This document shows positions 41,761 to 52,264 of a stretch of DNA of 64,000 bases, piece by piece. Source of the DNA: Thermoanaerobacterales bacterium (GTDB lineage Bacteria; Bacillota; Thermosediminibacteria; Thermosediminibacterales; Tepidanaerobacteraceae); assembly GCA_012840135.1 (NCBI GenBank), contig DUMA01000008.1, positions 29,738-93,737 on the forward strand, read 5' to 3'. Every line of letters begins with the position of its first letter. Within the stretch, counting starts at the first letter, position 1. The notes beneath the pieces were generated by a model. It saw nothing but the letters and a program-made list of their open reading frames with translations. It was not told the origin of the DNA and searched no databases. Made by a program: the position numbers and the translations under genes.

Positions 41761-41769
41761 GGTGAATTT

Positions 41770-44208
41770 ATGAACGGAAAGTTTACGGAAAGAGCGCAGA
41801 AAGTAGTGGCATATGCCCAGGACGAGGCGCGCCGCCTCAACCACAATGTGATAGGCACCGAGCATCTGCTCCTGGGGCTTATCCGTGAAGGTGAAGGGGT
41901 CGCCGCCAGGGCTTTAAAAAACATGGGCGTTGATATACAGAAGGTGCGCCAGCAGGTGGAAATGATGATAGGCGTTGGGCCGTTTACCATTCAGGGGCCC
42001 ATAGGTTATACGCCGAGAGCCAAGAGGGTCATGGAGCTGGCACTGGATGAATCCCGCAAGCTGGGGCATAATTATGTGGGCACCGAGCATATTCTGTTAG
42101 GCTTGATCCGGGAGGGCGAGGGAGTTGCCGCCCAGGTTCTGACAAACCTGGGAATAAATATGGAAAAAGCTCAGGCAGAGGTCTTAAATCTTCTCGGAGC
42201 CGACCCCAAGGCCGTTTCCACATATAAAAAGCCTGCCAATACTCCCACCCTGAACCAGTTCGGCAGGGATCTTACGGAGATGGCAGCTGAAGGGAAACTG
42301 GATCCTGTCATAGGGCGCCAGAAGGAAATCGAGAGGGTCTTGCAGGTACTCACCCGCCGTACCAAGAACAATCCCTGCCTTATCGGAGAACCGGGGGTGG
42401 GCAAGACCGCCGTGGTAGAAGGGTTGGCCCAGAGGATTATTGAGCAAGATGTGCCCGAAATTTTAAAAGACAAAAGGGTGGTAAGCCTTGACATGGCTTC
42501 CCTGGTGGCTGGTACCAAATTCCGGGGCGAGTTCGAAGAGAGATTGAAGAAAGTGATAAATGAAATAAAGCAGGCGGGCAATGTTATACTTTTCATTGAT
42601 GAGATGCATACCATCATAGGAGCTGGAGCCGCCGAGGGGGCAATAGATGCTTCCAATATATTGAAACCCGCTCTGGCCCGGGGTGAACTCCAGACCATTG
42701 GAGCTACCACCCTTGACGAATACAGGAAACACGTGGAAAAAGACCCAGCTCTGGAGAGGCGTTTCCAGCCCATAATGGTGGAAGAACCCACCGTGGAGGA
42801 TACCATAAGCATACTGCAGGGCCTCAGGGACAGGTATGAAGCCCATCACCGGGTGAAGATATCCGACGATGCTCTGGAGGCTGCGGCAAAGCTTTCCCAC
42901 AGGTACATTACAGACCGGTTCCTGCCCGACAAGGCTATAGATTTAATCGATGAGGCTGCTTCCCGGGTGCGCCTCAAGACCCTTACGGCGCCTCCGGAGT
43001 TGAAGGAGCTGGAAGATGAACTGGATGCGGTGCGGAAGGAAAAGGATGCGGCCATAAAAGCCCAGGAGTTTGAAAAAGCTGCCAGGCTCAGGGATAAGGA
43101 ACAGGAAATAAAGGCCAAAGTGGACAGCCTCAAGGAGAAATGGCACAAGGAACACAAACTGGATAAAACGACGGTTACGGAAGAGGATATAGCCCAGATA
43201 GTATCCAGCTGGACGGGAATACCGGTGAAGCGCCTGGCCGAAGAAGAATCCGAAAGGCTGCTCAGGATGGAGGAGATCCTGCACAAGAGGGTAATAGGCC
43301 AGGATGAGGCGGTGGTGGCCATTGCCAGAGCCCTTCGAAGGGCCCGGGCGGGGCTAAAAGACCCGTCGAGACCCATAGGTTCCTTCATATTCCTGGGTCC
43401 CACCGGCGTTGGCAAGACGGAGCTGGCCAGAGCCCTGGCCGAAGCCATGTTCGGAGACGAGGAAGCCATGATAAGGCTGGATATGTCCGAATACATGGAG
43501 AAGTTTGCCGTTTCCAGGATGGTGGGTGCTCCTCCGGGATATGTGGGATACGAAGAAGGCGGAGAACTCACCGAGAAGGTGCGCAGGAAACCTTACTCCG
43601 TGGTCCTCTTTGATGAAATAGAAAAAGCCCATCCCGACGTATTCAACATACTTCTGCAGATACTGGAAGATGGAAGGCTGACCGATTCCAAGGGAAGGAC
43701 GGTGGATTTCAAAAACACCATCCTCATAATGACATCCAATGTTGGAGCCAACCTGATCCAGAAATCAAGGGTACTGGGCTTTGCTCCCGAGCAGGAAGAA
43801 GAAAAAACCTATGCCAGCATGAAAGACAGGGTGCTAGATGAATTAAGGCGAACCTTCAGGCCGGAGTTTTTGAACAGGGTGGATGAAATCATTGTGTTCC
43901 ACGCACTCACTGAGGAAAACATCAGGGCTATCGTCACCCTTATGGTGAATGAGGTAAACGAGAGGTTAAAAGAAAATGATATTGCCATCGAGGTCACCGA
44001 TGCGGCAAAGGACCTGCTGGCGAAGGAAGGCTTCGATCCGATGTACGGAGCAAGACCGCTTCGGCGGGTAATCCAGAAGAGGATAGAAGACAGGTTGTCC
44101 GAGGAAATGCTGAAGGGCAACATTACCACCGGAGATACCGTATTGATCGATGTCAGGGACGGCGAGCTCACATTTACAAGAAAAGAAATTTCGGTGACAA
44201 ACCGGTAA
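41770..44208 (+). CDS. clpC: ClpC ATPase
   Basis: 812 residues. Clp-N repeats (about 3-145, two copies of [24 protein letters not shown] sequence), AAA domain 1 with Walker [10 protein letters not shown] and Walker [10 protein letters not shown], a middle domain with a UVR motif ([17 protein letters not shown]), and AAA domain 2 with GPTGVGKTE and sensor/arginine-finger regions. Unfolds pArg-tagged proteins for ClpP (a ClpP loop lies around the end of AAA2). Last gene of the operon; a heptad-type palindrome gives the terminator. Confidence 0.97.
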   Translation: MNGKFTERAQKVVAYAQDEARRLNHNVIGTEHLLLGLIREGEGVAARALKNMGVDIQKVRQQVEMMIGVGPFTIQGPIGYTPRAKRVMELALDESRKLGHNYVGTEHILLGLIREGEGVAAQVLTNLGINMEKAQAEVLNLLGADPKAVSTYKKPANTPTLNQFGRDLTEMAAEGKLDPVIGRQKEIERVLQVLTRRTKNNPCLIGEPGVGKTAVVEGLAQRIIEQDVPEILKDKRVVSLDMASLVAGTKFRGEFEERLKKVINEIKQAGNVILFIDEMHTIIGAGAAEGAIDASNILKPALARGELQTIGATTLDEYRKHVEKDPALERRFQPIMVEEPTVEDTISILQGLRDRYEAHHRVKISDDALEAAAKLSHRYITDRFLPDKAIDLIDEAASRVRLKTLTAPPELKELEDELDAVRKEKDAAIKAQEFEKAARLRDKEQEIKAKVDSLKEKWHKEHKLDKTTVTEEDIAQIVSSWTGIPVKRLAEEESERLLRMEEILHKRVIGQDEAVVAIARALRRARAGLKDPSRPIGSFIFLGPTGVGKTELARALAEAMFGDEEAMIRLDMSEYMEKFAVSRMVGAPPGYVGYEEGGELTEKVRRKPYSVVLFDEIEKAHPDVFNILLQILEDGRLTDSKGRTVDFKNTILIMTSNVGANLIQKSRVLGFAPEQEEEKTYASMKDRVLDELRRTFRPEFLNRVDEIIVFHALTEENIRAIVTLMVNEVNERLKENDIAIEVTDAAKDLLAKEGFDPMYGARPLRRVIQKRIEDRLSEEMLKGNITTGDTVLIDVRDGELTFTRKEISVTNR

Positions 44209-44218
44209 ACTGATTTCG

Positions 44219-44280
44219 GAAGCCGGGAGAATAGATTAGAAGGATTTGCCGAAGAAAAGGCGTATCCTTCTAATTTTTTT
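44219..44280 (+). repeat. Heptad-arm palindromic repeat, copy B (clpC terminator)
   Basis: TCGGAAGCCGGGAGAATAG, then TTAGAAGGAT / ATCCTTCTAA (44236-44273) enclosing TTGCCGAAGAAAAGGCGT, followed by seven T. Works as an intrinsic terminator. Confidence 0.75.
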
Positions 44281-44410
44281 ATTTTTTATAGACTGGATTA
44301 GACCTGATAATTTTTTACCTGAAAATTGCCTTCCAATACCGTCCCGTTTCGGTGGAATTCCGATATATATTTAATATATTGGAACTTTTACTATTTACAA
44401 ATGTTTATCC

Positions 44411-44439
44411 GTTAAACTTTCACGGAAGTATGCTATAAT
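44411..44439 (+). promoter_or_regulatory. radA promoter
   Basis: TATAAT (44434-44439) with upstream TGC (extended -10); -35 is weak (GTTAAA, 44411-44416). A stretch at 44281-44400 holds nothing else I can identify. Confidence 0.55.
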
Positions 44440-44464
44440 ATAAGCAATGTAGGGAGGGGAAGCC

Positions 44465-45805
44465 TTGAAGGAGAAAAAGAGATTTGTATGCCAGCAGTGC
44501 GGCTCCGTCGCATTAAAATGGATGGGCCGGTGCCCCGAGTGTGGGAGCTGGAACAGCATCGTGGAGGAAATAATGCACCCTGTGGAAAAAACAGCCTCCT
44601 GCGGCAAAAAGCCTCAGCTCATGGATGATGTGGCCTATTCGGAAGAAGAACGCATACATACATGCATAAAGGAACTGGACCGGGTGCTCGGGGGCGGTAT
44701 AGTCCCGGGCAGCCTGGTGCTGCTGGGGGGCGATCCGGGTATAGGTAAATCCACCCTCATGCTCCAGACCTGTGGTTTTTTGGGCAGGGATAAAAAGGTG
44801 CTTTACGTTTCCGGGGAGGAATCGGCAAAGCAGGTGAAGCTCAGGGCCAGCCGGCTGGGGATAGCAGGAGGGCAGCTGTACATACTGGCTGAAAACGATA
44901 TAAATAGCATTGAAGATGCCGTCAGGGAGCTTAAGCCTTCGGTAGCAGTGGTCGACTCTATTCAGACCATCTATGCTCCCGAACTGGAGTCGGGTCCGGG
45001 CAGTGTCAGCCAGATCAGGGAATCCACCGTGAGATTGATGAAGCTTTCGAAAGATGCCGGTCCTGCCATCTTTATAGTGGGGCATGTCACCAAGGAGGGA
45101 AATCTGGCGGGCCCCAAACTGCTGGAACACATGGTGGACTGCGTGCTTTATTTCGAAGGGGAGAGGTACCATTCCTACAGGATTCTCAGGGCCGTAAAAA
45201 ACAGGTTTGGCTCCACCAACGAAATAGGTATTTTTGAGATGAGGGACAGGGGACTTTCGGAAGTGGAAAGCCCGTCCAAATATCTGCTTGCCGGGAAGCC
45301 CAGAGATACTGCGGGTTCAGCGGTAACATGCATTCTGGAAGGCACAAGACCCCTCCTGGTGGAGGTCCAGGCTCTGGTGTCCGGTTCCGGATTCAACATC
45401 CCCCGCCGGCAGACCTCCGGCGTGGATTACAACAGGGCTGCGCTTCTCATTGCGGTACTGGAGAAAAAGCTGGGATATGCTATGGGACACGAAGATGTAT
45501 ATATTAATGTGGCCGGAGGTATAAAGATAGAAGAACCCGCCGCAGACCTTGCCGTAGAAGTGGCGGTGGCTTCCAGTTTCAAAAACAGGCCGGTTCGCGA
45601 AAATCTGGTGATTATTGGTGAAGTAGGCCTGGCCGGTGAGGTGAGGACGGTAAGTTTTATGGAAAAGAGGGTTCAGGAAGCCGCAAAACTGGGTTTTACA
45701 GAAATTATTATTCCTTATGAAAACATGCGGGAGTTGAAAGATTTAAAAATGAAAAAGACCGGTGTGAAGAGCGTGAGGGAAGCGGTGGAAGCAAGCCTTG
45801 TATAA
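44465..45805 (+). CDS. radA: DNA repair protein RadA (Sms)
   Basis: 446 residues, TTG start with GGGAGGGG upstream. N-terminal zinc finger CQQC...CPECGSWNS, RecA-like core with Walker A GDPGIGKST, the RadA-specific KNRFG motif (KNRFGSTNEIGIF) and a C-terminal Lon-like domain (VYINVAGGIKIEEPAADLAV). It is a helicase-like branch-migration factor in recombination and transformation. In Bacillus disA follows radA; here it does not. Confidence 0.96.
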   Translation: MKEKKRFVCQQCGSVALKWMGRCPECGSWNSIVEEIMHPVEKTASCGKKPQLMDDVAYSEEERIHTCIKELDRVLGGGIVPGSLVLLGGDPGIGKSTLMLQTCGFLGRDKKVLYVSGEESAKQVKLRASRLGIAGGQLYILAENDINSIEDAVRELKPSVAVVDSIQTIYAPELESGPGSVSQIRESTVRLMKLSKDAGPAIFIVGHVTKEGNLAGPKLLEHMVDCVLYFEGERYHSYRILRAVKNRFGSTNEIGIFEMRDRGLSEVESPSKYLLAGKPRDTAGSAVTCILEGTRPLLVEVQALVSGSGFNIPRRQTSGVDYNRAALLIAVLEKKLGYAMGHEDVYINVAGGIKIEEPAADLAVEVAVASSFKNRPVRENLVIIGEVGLAGEVRTVSFMEKRVQEAAKLGFTEIIIPYENMRELKDLKMKKTGVKSVREAVEASLV

Positions 45806-45810
45806 AAAAG

Positions 45811-45897
45811 AAGTCAGAGGCCGGATGTCAGAGGTCAGATTAAGTTGGATTTGCTGAAAAGGAAAATCCTTCTATTCCGACCTCCGACTTCTGACAT
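45811..45897. repeat. Heptad-arm palindromic repeat, copy C (full)
   Basis: Left heptads AAGTCAG-AGGCCGG-ATGTCAG-AGGTCAG, ATTAAG, inner hairpin GGATTT/AAATCC-like, CTATT, then right heptads whose complement reads ATGTCAG-AAGTCGG-AGGTCGG. It lies between the convergent radA and the minus-strand gene at 45909. Confidence 0.75.
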
Positions 45898-45908
45898 ATG
45901 TTCCGATA

Positions 45909-46304
45909 TTATGACATGTTATAAATTCCGAATGTCGATAACTTTTCGTTTTCTGTGAGCAAAATATCGTAAATATTCAGGTCCAGGAGATTGCAGAGGG
46001 CAGCCAGATAAAAGAGATGGTTTCCCAACTCCTGCTCGAGAACTTCCCTGCAAGATGGACAGAGTTTGCCTTTTAAATGAGTGTCCATGTATGAACTCAA
46101 TTCCTGAAGTTTGATCTGTCCGGGGATTTGCTGTTTTTTTGCGTTTATCTCCAGGCAGCCGCAGCCGGTGACGGATTTTGCCACCGCCCTGTTGACCCTG
46201 GCCGATGTTTCCTGAATCTTTGTAAGCACATCTATTATACTCCTGTGCCTAACAAGACAGTTGGAAACGGTGTCTTGAAATTCGTCGCAGATCAGGTCTT
46301 TCAC
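45909..46304 (-). CDS. Conserved clostridial protein, MazG-like helical fold, zinc-binding insert
   Basis: 131 residues. The C-terminal half LEQELGNHLFYLAALCNLLD resembles the EExxDhhxYhhxL region of all-alpha NTP pyrophosphatases (MazG-like), but the expected Asp after Gly is Asn, so catalysis is doubtful. Cysteines at VTGCGCLEINAKK and KLCPSCREVL could bind zinc. Similar proteins of unknown function occur next to radA/disA in many Clostridia, as far as I recall. Downstream of nothing on this strand; divergent from the broken helicase gene, 127 nt away. Confidence 0.6.
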   Translation of the reverse strand: MKDLICDEFQDTVSNCLVRHRSIIDVLTKIQETSARVNRAVAKSVTGCGCLEINAKKQQIPGQIKLQELSSYMDTHLKGKLCPSCREVLEQELGNHLFYLAALCNLLDLNIYDILLTENEKLSTFGIYNMS

Positions 46305-46431
46305 GCTAACTCCCCCTTGTTTTTTCTATCTGAATCTATTATAGACGCCATGTGGGGCATTTGTCAAACGATTCGGGCATTAACGATTGCATCCGGTAAT
46401 ATTAATTTTTGAGAAGTTGGAGGAATTTTTA

Positions 46432-48942
46432 GTGCAAACGTCAAGAAACAATATCAATATCCTTCTCAATCTGGCCCCAACTGATACGGTAAATAAGGGC
46501 CTTGAATATTATAGATCAGGAGCTATAAGAAAGATTTATATCGGTCGCGATAAAATATATGCCATTGTGAGGGGGCAAAGAGATTATCAAGTCATTCTGT
46601 ATTTAAGAGGCAAAATTTTAGAGAGCTTTCACTGTACTTGTGCTGCCTATATGCAATACGAAGGGGCATGTAAACATATCATTGCCACCATATGCCATAT
46701 AATGGAGAACGGAGTACAACAAAAAAACACATCCCCTGTTGAAAAAAACGATGTTGAAGCCGGGGTTTTAGAAGAACTGCTTTTTAATGCTGCTGAAAAA
46801 AAGCAGGAGGTAAAGGTCGATTACCGCATAGAGTTTTTCCAAAATGAAATGTATGGATTTCTGGCGAGGATGGAGATGCGGCTGGGGATCGAACGTATGT
46901 ATGTATTAAAAAACATAAGGGAATTCATCGAAAAAACCGCAAGAGGTGTGCCTTATGAGTTTGGTAAAATGTTAAAGTTTCATCCTTTACTCCACGATTT
47001 CTCGCCGGAAGACCGTGAGGTATTCGGTGTGGTTAAAGAAATGTATGAGATAGAGCGAAGTCTTGCCAGGTCTGGGTCACTGTCAAAAATAATTTATTTA
47101 CGGGGACAGAGAGATTGATCCGTTCAGCGGCAGCGGCGACGACGGTTTCATCATAAGAGATTACGAGAAGGAACAGTACATATTGAAACTGCTGGACGAC
47201 AGCGGCTTTTTGAAAGAGAAGGGCAAATTGGTCCTTCAGGATGACGACAATCTTTACGCCTTCATAAAAGACGCCCTGCCGCGCCTTGCCGAAATGGGGG
47301 ACGTGCTTTATTCCGCCGACGTAAAGCACCTTTTTTCAACAAAAACTCCTAAAATAAAATCTTCGATAAGATCCCTGGGCGGAAACCTGCTGGAAATAGA
47401 TGTGGATTTTGAGGGCATTGACCGCAAGACCGCAGGAGAAATATTGCGCTCCATAAAGGAAAAAAAGAAATACTTCAAATTGAAAAACGGTTCTTTCCTT
47501 TCCCTTGAAGACGAAAAAATAAAAAATCTGGCCGGTGTTCTGGAAGATGTACCGAAGGAGGATATAAAGCAAAACGCAGTCAGCATTTCAAAATACAGGG
47601 TAATGGGCTTTCTGGGGAAGAACCGCGGCCGGGTTTCGCCGCCCCTTGAACACATGGAAACATTTGAAAAGGTCATAGATGACATCGTAAATTCCCGAAG
47701 CCTGGAGATAAATCCTCCCTCAAGCCTTGTCGGGATACTCAGAGAATATCAGGTCACGGGGTTTAAGTGGCTCAAGATCCTGGCGGATCACGGCCTTGGC
47801 GGGGTGCTGGCCGATGACATGGGCCTTGGCAAGACACTTCAGACGATAGCCTTTTTGCTTTCGGCAAAGGAATCAGGGGCAAGACCGCGCACATCTCTCA
47901 TTGTGACGCCCTCAACCCTTATCTACAACTGGGAAAATGAAATAGCAAGATTTGCTCCGCAGCTTGAGACGACGGTGATATCCGGCACGGTGGCCGAGAG
48001 GAGAAAAATGATAAAAAAGCTGGACGAATACGACGTGGCCATAACCTCATATCCGCTGCTGAGAAATGATGTGGACCTTTACTCTTCACATTCTTTTTAT
48101 TGTGTGGTGCTGGATGAAGCCCAGCACATAAAGAATTTCGAGTCTCTCAACGCCAGATCCGTTAAAAAAGTTAATTCCCATGCCAGATTTGCTCTGACCG
48201 GAACCCCTATGGAAAACTCTCCGGCCGAATTGTGGTCTATTTTTGACTTTATCATGCCAGGCTATCTGTATTCTTATAAAAAATTCAATGAAAATTATCA
48301 AAAACCCATACTGAACGGGGACAACGGCGCCCTCCAGGAACTGAGAAAGCTCATATCGCCTTTTGTATTAGCAGGCTCAGGCAGATATGCTGCCATCCGG
48401 GGGTATTCATCGAAAACTACAGGGGCTCCAGCGGGAAAATGGAGCTTTTGGAAGAACTGCTGGAAGGGCTGGTAGAGGGCGGCCACAGGGTTCTCATATT
48501 TTCCCAGTTTACGTCAATGCTCTCACTGATTAAAAAAAACCTGGAGAAGATGAATATAAGGTATGCATATCTGGACGGGAGCACCGGTGTTTCGGAAAGA
48601 AAGAAGATAGTGGATGATTTCAACAACGGCACCGGGCAGGTGTTTTTGCTTTCGCTCAAGGCGGGGGGAGTGGGCCTGAACCTGACCTCGGCGGATACGG
48701 TAATTCACTTTGACCCGTGGTGGAATCCCGCCGTGGAAGAACAGGCCGCCGACAGGGTGTACAGGATCGGCCAGGAAAACAATGTCCAGGTTTTCAGACT
48801 TATAACCCGCGGCACCATCGAAGAAAAAATTGACGAACTGCAGAAGAAAAAGAAAGACCTGGTGGATTCCATCGTTTCAGAAGGCGAGGTCTTTATAAAC
48901 TCCCTTTCGAAGGAAGAGGTCATGGAACTTTTTCGGGGATAA
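46432..48942 (+). pseudogene. SNF2-family helicase with SWIM zinc finger, broken by a frameshift and a deletion
   Basis: Three consecutive frames together form one protein. Part 1 (46432-47118; GTG with GGAGG) has the SWIM finger CTCAAYMQYEGACKH. A one-base shift between about 47093 and 47116 is needed to continue as GDREIDPFSGSGDDGF. Part 2 (to 48475) has the SNF2 ATPase: LADDMGLGKTLQT, VVLDEAQHIKN and ALTGTPMEN. At about 48368-48375 the sequence jumps from LISPFVL to RLRQICCHPG in another frame, losing roughly 65-70 codons (RRxKxDVL segment). Part 3 (to 48942) has the helicase C domain, with YRIGQENNVQVFRL. Two lesions suggest real decay rather than one sequencing error. It occupies the slot of disA. 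Confidence 0.85.
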
Positions 48943-48966
48943 TGTTTAAAAATCCAGAAAAACTAA

Positions 48967-49030
48967 TTGACATATATGAGGACATTGTAGTATAATTAAA
49001 ATTTAACTTGACAAATATCCAGGAATATGT
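48967..49030 (+). promoter_or_regulatory. Tandem carD promoters
   Basis: P1: TTGACA (48967-48972), 18 nt, TATAAT (48991-48996). P2: TTGACA (49008-49013), 17 nt, TATTTT (about 49031-49036). Confidence 0.65.
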
Positions 49031-49069
49031 TATTTTTTTACTAGCAATACTTTCAAGGAGGAAACCTGG

Positions 49070-49546
49070 ATGTTCAATATAGGGGATAAAATCGTATATC
49101 CCATGCATGGCGCCGGCGTAATCGAGGCCATTGAAGAAAGGGAAATCCTCGGGGAAAGGCAGAAGTACTATGTTATGAGGATGCCGATGGGTGACATGAA
49201 GGTCATGATACCCATTAACAATATAAAAGAGATTGGAGTACGCCAGGTAGTCGGTGACGAGGAGATACAGGAAGTATTCAACATCCTGCGGGGCGAAAAG
49301 AGCAAAATGTCTTCCAACTGGAACCGCCGTTACAGGGCAAACATGGAGAAGATAAAAAGCGGAAATATATTCCAGGTGGCTGAGGTTGTGAGAAATCTGG
49401 CGCTCAGAGAAAAGGAAAAGGGCCTTTCCACCGGAGAGCGCAAGATGCTGGAGAATGCGAAACACATATTGATCAGCGAAATAGTCTTGAGCAAGTGCAT
49501 AGGAGAAGAAGAGGCTCTTCAGTTGATCGAAAGTACATTCAACTGA
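49070..49546 (+). CDS. CarD-family transcription factor (CdnL-like)
   Basis: 158 residues. N-terminal Tudor-like RNA-polymerase interacting domain FNIGDKIVYPMHGAGVIEAI, followed by a helical DNA-binding domain (EKGLSTGERKMLENAKHILI). CarD/CdnL binds the beta subunit of RNA polymerase and stabilises open complexes at rRNA and other promoters. AAGGAGG precedes the ATG. Lies before yacL-ispD-ispF, as in many Clostridia. Confidence 0.92.
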   Translation: MFNIGDKIVYPMHGAGVIEAIEEREILGERQKYYVMRMPMGDMKVMIPINNIKEIGVRQVVGDEEIQEVFNILRGEKSKMSSNWNRRYRANMEKIKSGNIFQVAEVVRNLALREKEKGLSTGERKMLENAKHILISEIVLSKCIGEEEALQLIESTFN

Positions 49547-49684
49547 AGGCATTTTTTTTAGGGTGAAATCATACCAGAATTTGCTATTTTCAGGGTGGAT
49601 TTAAATATAATTTTATTATATAATGTAAATTGTAAAGAAAATAACCAGAAAAAATGGTAATAATTTAACCAGGAGGTGAAGCTG

Positions 49685-50776
49685 TTGATTAATAAAATTA
49701 TCCGAGCAGCCATAGCTCTTGTAGGTTTTTTTCTGGGTTATCAGCTGATGGCACTGGCACTGTATATTAATAGAATGATTAATCTGGTTGATCCTGATAC
49801 TATTCCGGCACTTATTACCGAACTGGCCGGAGGTTTAATTTTCGCAATCATATTTTTTATTTTAAGTTCGGGGCTAATAAAGGGTGGCATCAAGGCCAGG
49901 GAATGGATCGAAAACAGGCTTCAGAAGACACCCATGCGGGATATACTGTACGGTTTTTTAGGGCTGATGATGGGCCTTGTGGTGGCCAATCTTTTTGTAA
50001 GGGCTTTTGTTAGCATACCCTGGATCGGAGGCTATCTTCCCATAATCGCCAATATAGCGCTGGGATATCTCGGCGCCAGCGTAGCCCTCAAGAAAAAAGA
50101 GGAACTGTCGGGCATCATCAATTTACCGAGCCTGCTTAACCCGAAAAAAAATACAGCCCCTACCATAGTGAACTGGGTCAAGCCCAAGATATTGGATACC
50201 AGCGTAATAATCGACGGCCGTATAGCGGATATCTGCAAGACCGGCTTTATAGAAGGTACCCTCGTGATACCAGGCTTCGTGCTGGAAGAACTCAGACATA
50301 TTGCCGACTCTTCGGACGCCCTAAAGAGGAACCGGGGCCGCAGGGGGCTTGACATCCTGAACAGGATACAAAAAGAATTAAATGTGGATGTGGAGATCTA
50401 TGAAGGCAACTTTGATGATATCGCGGAAGTGGACAGCAAGCTGGTAAAGCTGGCGCAGATGCTGGACGGTAAGATAATCACCAATGACTTCAATCTCAAT
50501 AAGGTGGCCGAATTTCAGAATGTCCAGGTCTTGAACATCAACGAGCTATCCAATGCAGTAAAACCAGTGGTGCTGCCCGGCGAAGAGATGGTGGTACAGG
50601 TAATCAAGGATGGCAAGGAAACCGGGCAGGGAGTGGCTTACCTTGACGACGGCACCATGATAGTGGTGGACGGTGGCAAAAAGCATATCGGAGAGACTAT
50701 AGGCGTGATGGTTACCAGCGTGCTTCAGACCGCTGCCGGGAGGATGATTTTTGCAAAGCCGAAATCCTTAACCTGA
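49685..50776 (+). CDS. yacL: PIN-TRAM domain membrane protein (YacL)
   Basis: 363 residues. TTG at 49685 has AGGAGG 8 nt upstream; an in-frame GTG lies inside that site. Four N-terminal membrane helices (to about residue 135), then a PIN nuclease domain with ILDTSVIIDGRI, EELRHIAD and ITNDFNLNKVA (acidic active-site residues kept), then a C-terminal TRAM domain (GKETGQGVAYLDDGTMIVV). Likely a membrane-bound RNase; exact substrates unknown. Followed at 10 nt by ispD. Confidence 0.92.
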   Translation: MINKIIRAAIALVGFFLGYQLMALALYINRMINLVDPDTIPALITELAGGLIFAIIFFILSSGLIKGGIKAREWIENRLQKTPMRDILYGFLGLMMGLVVANLFVRAFVSIPWIGGYLPIIANIALGYLGASVALKKKEELSGIINLPSLLNPKKNTAPTIVNWVKPKILDTSVIIDGRIADICKTGFIEGTLVIPGFVLEELRHIADSSDALKRNRGRRGLDILNRIQKELNVDVEIYEGNFDDIAEVDSKLVKLAQMLDGKIITNDFNLNKVAEFQNVQVLNINELSNAVKPVVLPGEEMVVQVIKDGKETGQGVAYLDDGTMIVVDGGKKHIGETIGVMVTSVLQTAAGRMIFAKPKSLT

Positions 50777-50786
50777 GGTGAATTTT

Positions 50787-51488
50787 ATGCATGTGAGTGC
50801 CATCATAGCTGCCGGTGGCCGGGGGAAGCGCATGAATGCCAGCATCAGCAAACAATTTCTGGTGATAAAGGGACACCCCATTCTGTACTATACCCTGAGC
50901 ACCTTTGAATTTATCGATCAAATCCGGGAAATTATACTGGTGGTGGGCAGTGCAGATCTTCAGTATGCCCAGGAAGAGATTATAAATAAATACCGATTTA
51001 AAAAAGTGAGGATCGTGGAAGGTGGTGTAGAGCGGCAGGATTCCGTATACAACGGTTTGAGGGAACTTTCCCCTCAAACCGATATTGTTGTTATTCACGA
51101 TGGCGTAAGGCCGTTTGTTTCGAGAGCTATCATCGAAAGGAGCATACAGGCTGCCCGGGAGTATAAAGCTATCGGAGTTGCGGTGCCCGTGAAGGATACC
51201 ATAAAGGTGGTCGGTGAAGGGAACATCATAAAGAGCACTCCCGACAGGAAGACCCTGTGGGCCATGCAGACACCCCAGAGCTTTGACTATCGTCTTATAC
51301 TGGAGGCTCATGAAAGAGCCCGGAGAGAAGGGTTCTACGGCACCGACGATACGGTGCTGGTAGAGCGCATGGGGCTGCCGGTAAGGGTCCTGGAGGGAGC
51401 CTATGAAAACATCAAGATAACTACACCCGAGGACATAGTGATCGCCGAAACCCTGGTAACCCTGGGATACGGCGACTTCAGGAGGTAA
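50787..51488 (+). CDS. ispD: 2-C-methyl-D-erythritol 4-phosphate cytidylyltransferase
   Basis: 233 residues; ATG at 50787 with GAGGTGAA upstream (an in-frame GTG three codons earlier lies in that site). CTP-binding loop [28 protein letters not shown] and [10 protein letters not shown] are diagnostic. It makes CDP-methylerythritol in the MEP isoprenoid pathway. Adjacent ispF shows the pathway is used. Confidence 0.96.
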   Translation: MHVSAIIAAGGRGKRMNASISKQFLVIKGHPILYYTLSTFEFIDQIREIILVVGSADLQYAQEEIINKYRFKKVRIVEGGVERQDSVYNGLRELSPQTDIVVIHDGVRPFVSRAIIERSIQAAREYKAIGVAVPVKDTIKVVGEGNIIKSTPDRKTLWAMQTPQSFDYRLILEAHERARREGFYGTDDTVLVERMGLPVRVLEGAYENIKITTPEDIVIAETLVTLGYGDFRR

Positions 51489-51492
51489 TGGT

Positions 51493-51966
51493 ATGAGGGT
51501 CGGAATAGGCTTTGACGTCCACAGACTTGTAGATGGCAGGAAGCTGGTACTGGGAGGAGTGACCATACCCTTTGAAAAAGGTCTTTTAGGCCATTCGGAT
51601 GCCGATGTGCTGGTGCATGCCATAAATGACGCTCTGCTCGGGGCAGCAGCTCTGGGAGATATCGGGATGCACTTCCCTGATACCGATATGCGGTATAAGG
51701 ATATCGACAGCCTTTTGTTGATGAAAAGAGTCGGCGAGCTTTTAAAGCAGGCCGGTTTCGGGGTGGTGAATATCGACTCGGTGATATGCGCCCAGAGGCC
51801 TAAGTTATCGCCGTACATACAAAAAATGCGGCAAAACATAGCCGAAACCTTGAACATATCGGAGGACAAGGTGAGCGTCAAAGCCACCACTACCGAAGGT
51901 ATGGGCTATGAGGGCCGCGGTGAAGGCATATCCGCCCAGGCTATCTGCATGATTAAAAAAATGTAA
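51493..51966 (+). CDS. ispF: 2-C-methyl-D-erythritol 2,4-cyclodiphosphate synthase
   Basis: 157 residues, standard length. Metal-binding [27 protein letters not shown] and the C-terminal [15 protein letters not shown] are the family signatures. Forms the cyclodiphosphate of the MEP pathway as a trimer with one zinc per active site. Starts 4 nt after ispD. Confidence 0.97.
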   Translation: MRVGIGFDVHRLVDGRKLVLGGVTIPFEKGLLGHSDADVLVHAINDALLGAAALGDIGMHFPDTDMRYKDIDSLLLMKRVGELLKQAGFGVVNIDSVICAQRPKLSPYIQKMRQNIAETLNISEDKVSVKATTTEGMGYEGRGEGISAQAICMIKKM

Positions 51967-52094
51967 TCTGCTCGTTTGCAACTCTCAACGTTTTTGGCTT
52001 CATTCTACGGTGCTTTTAGCCGCCACTAGCCACAAAAGTTGGAGCTTTTACACCTGTATCAAGAATAAAAAAGGACATAATGGACATAATTTTT

Positions 52095-52121
52095 AGTGAG
52101 GATAATACCTCACTTTTTTTG
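52095..52121 (+). terminator. Terminator after ispF
   Basis: AGTGAGG-ATAATA-CCTCACT followed by seven T. Confidence 0.85.
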
Positions 52122-52134
52122 TTATTAAATTAAA

Positions 52135-52250
52135 AAACGCCGAATTCCTTTGAAAAAAGGATACGGGGGAACCATTTTTTGGGGTGAATCCCGATTTCGG
52201 GAAGGGTTACCTTTCAATCCTAACCCGTCAGCTAACCCCGGAGGTGTGGA
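52135..52250 (+). ncRNA. ydaO/yuaA-type c-di-AMP riboswitch
   Basis: Conserved pieces appear in order: GCCGAATTCCTTT, GGGGGAACCA, TTGGGGTGAATCC, GGGTTACCTTTCAATCC, CCGTCAGCTAACC. These are the core of the ydaO class, which binds two c-di-AMP and usually switches genes off. It directly precedes rlpA; cell-wall hydrolases are classic targets of this class. No separate terminator is visible between aptamer and gene, so control may be on translation (the AAGGAGG of rlpA is 8 nt past the element). Confidence 0.9.
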
Positions 52251-52264
52251 AAGGAGGGATTGCC

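Noticed and set aside
50712..51890. 392-codon minus-strand frame opposite ispD-ispF
   Set aside because: Shadow of two certain genes; no start signal and no recognisable motif.
52150..52264. Earlier start of rlpA at 52184
   Set aside because: That ATG lies within the c-di-AMP aptamer; the TTG at 52265 has AAGGAGG and begins the signal peptide.
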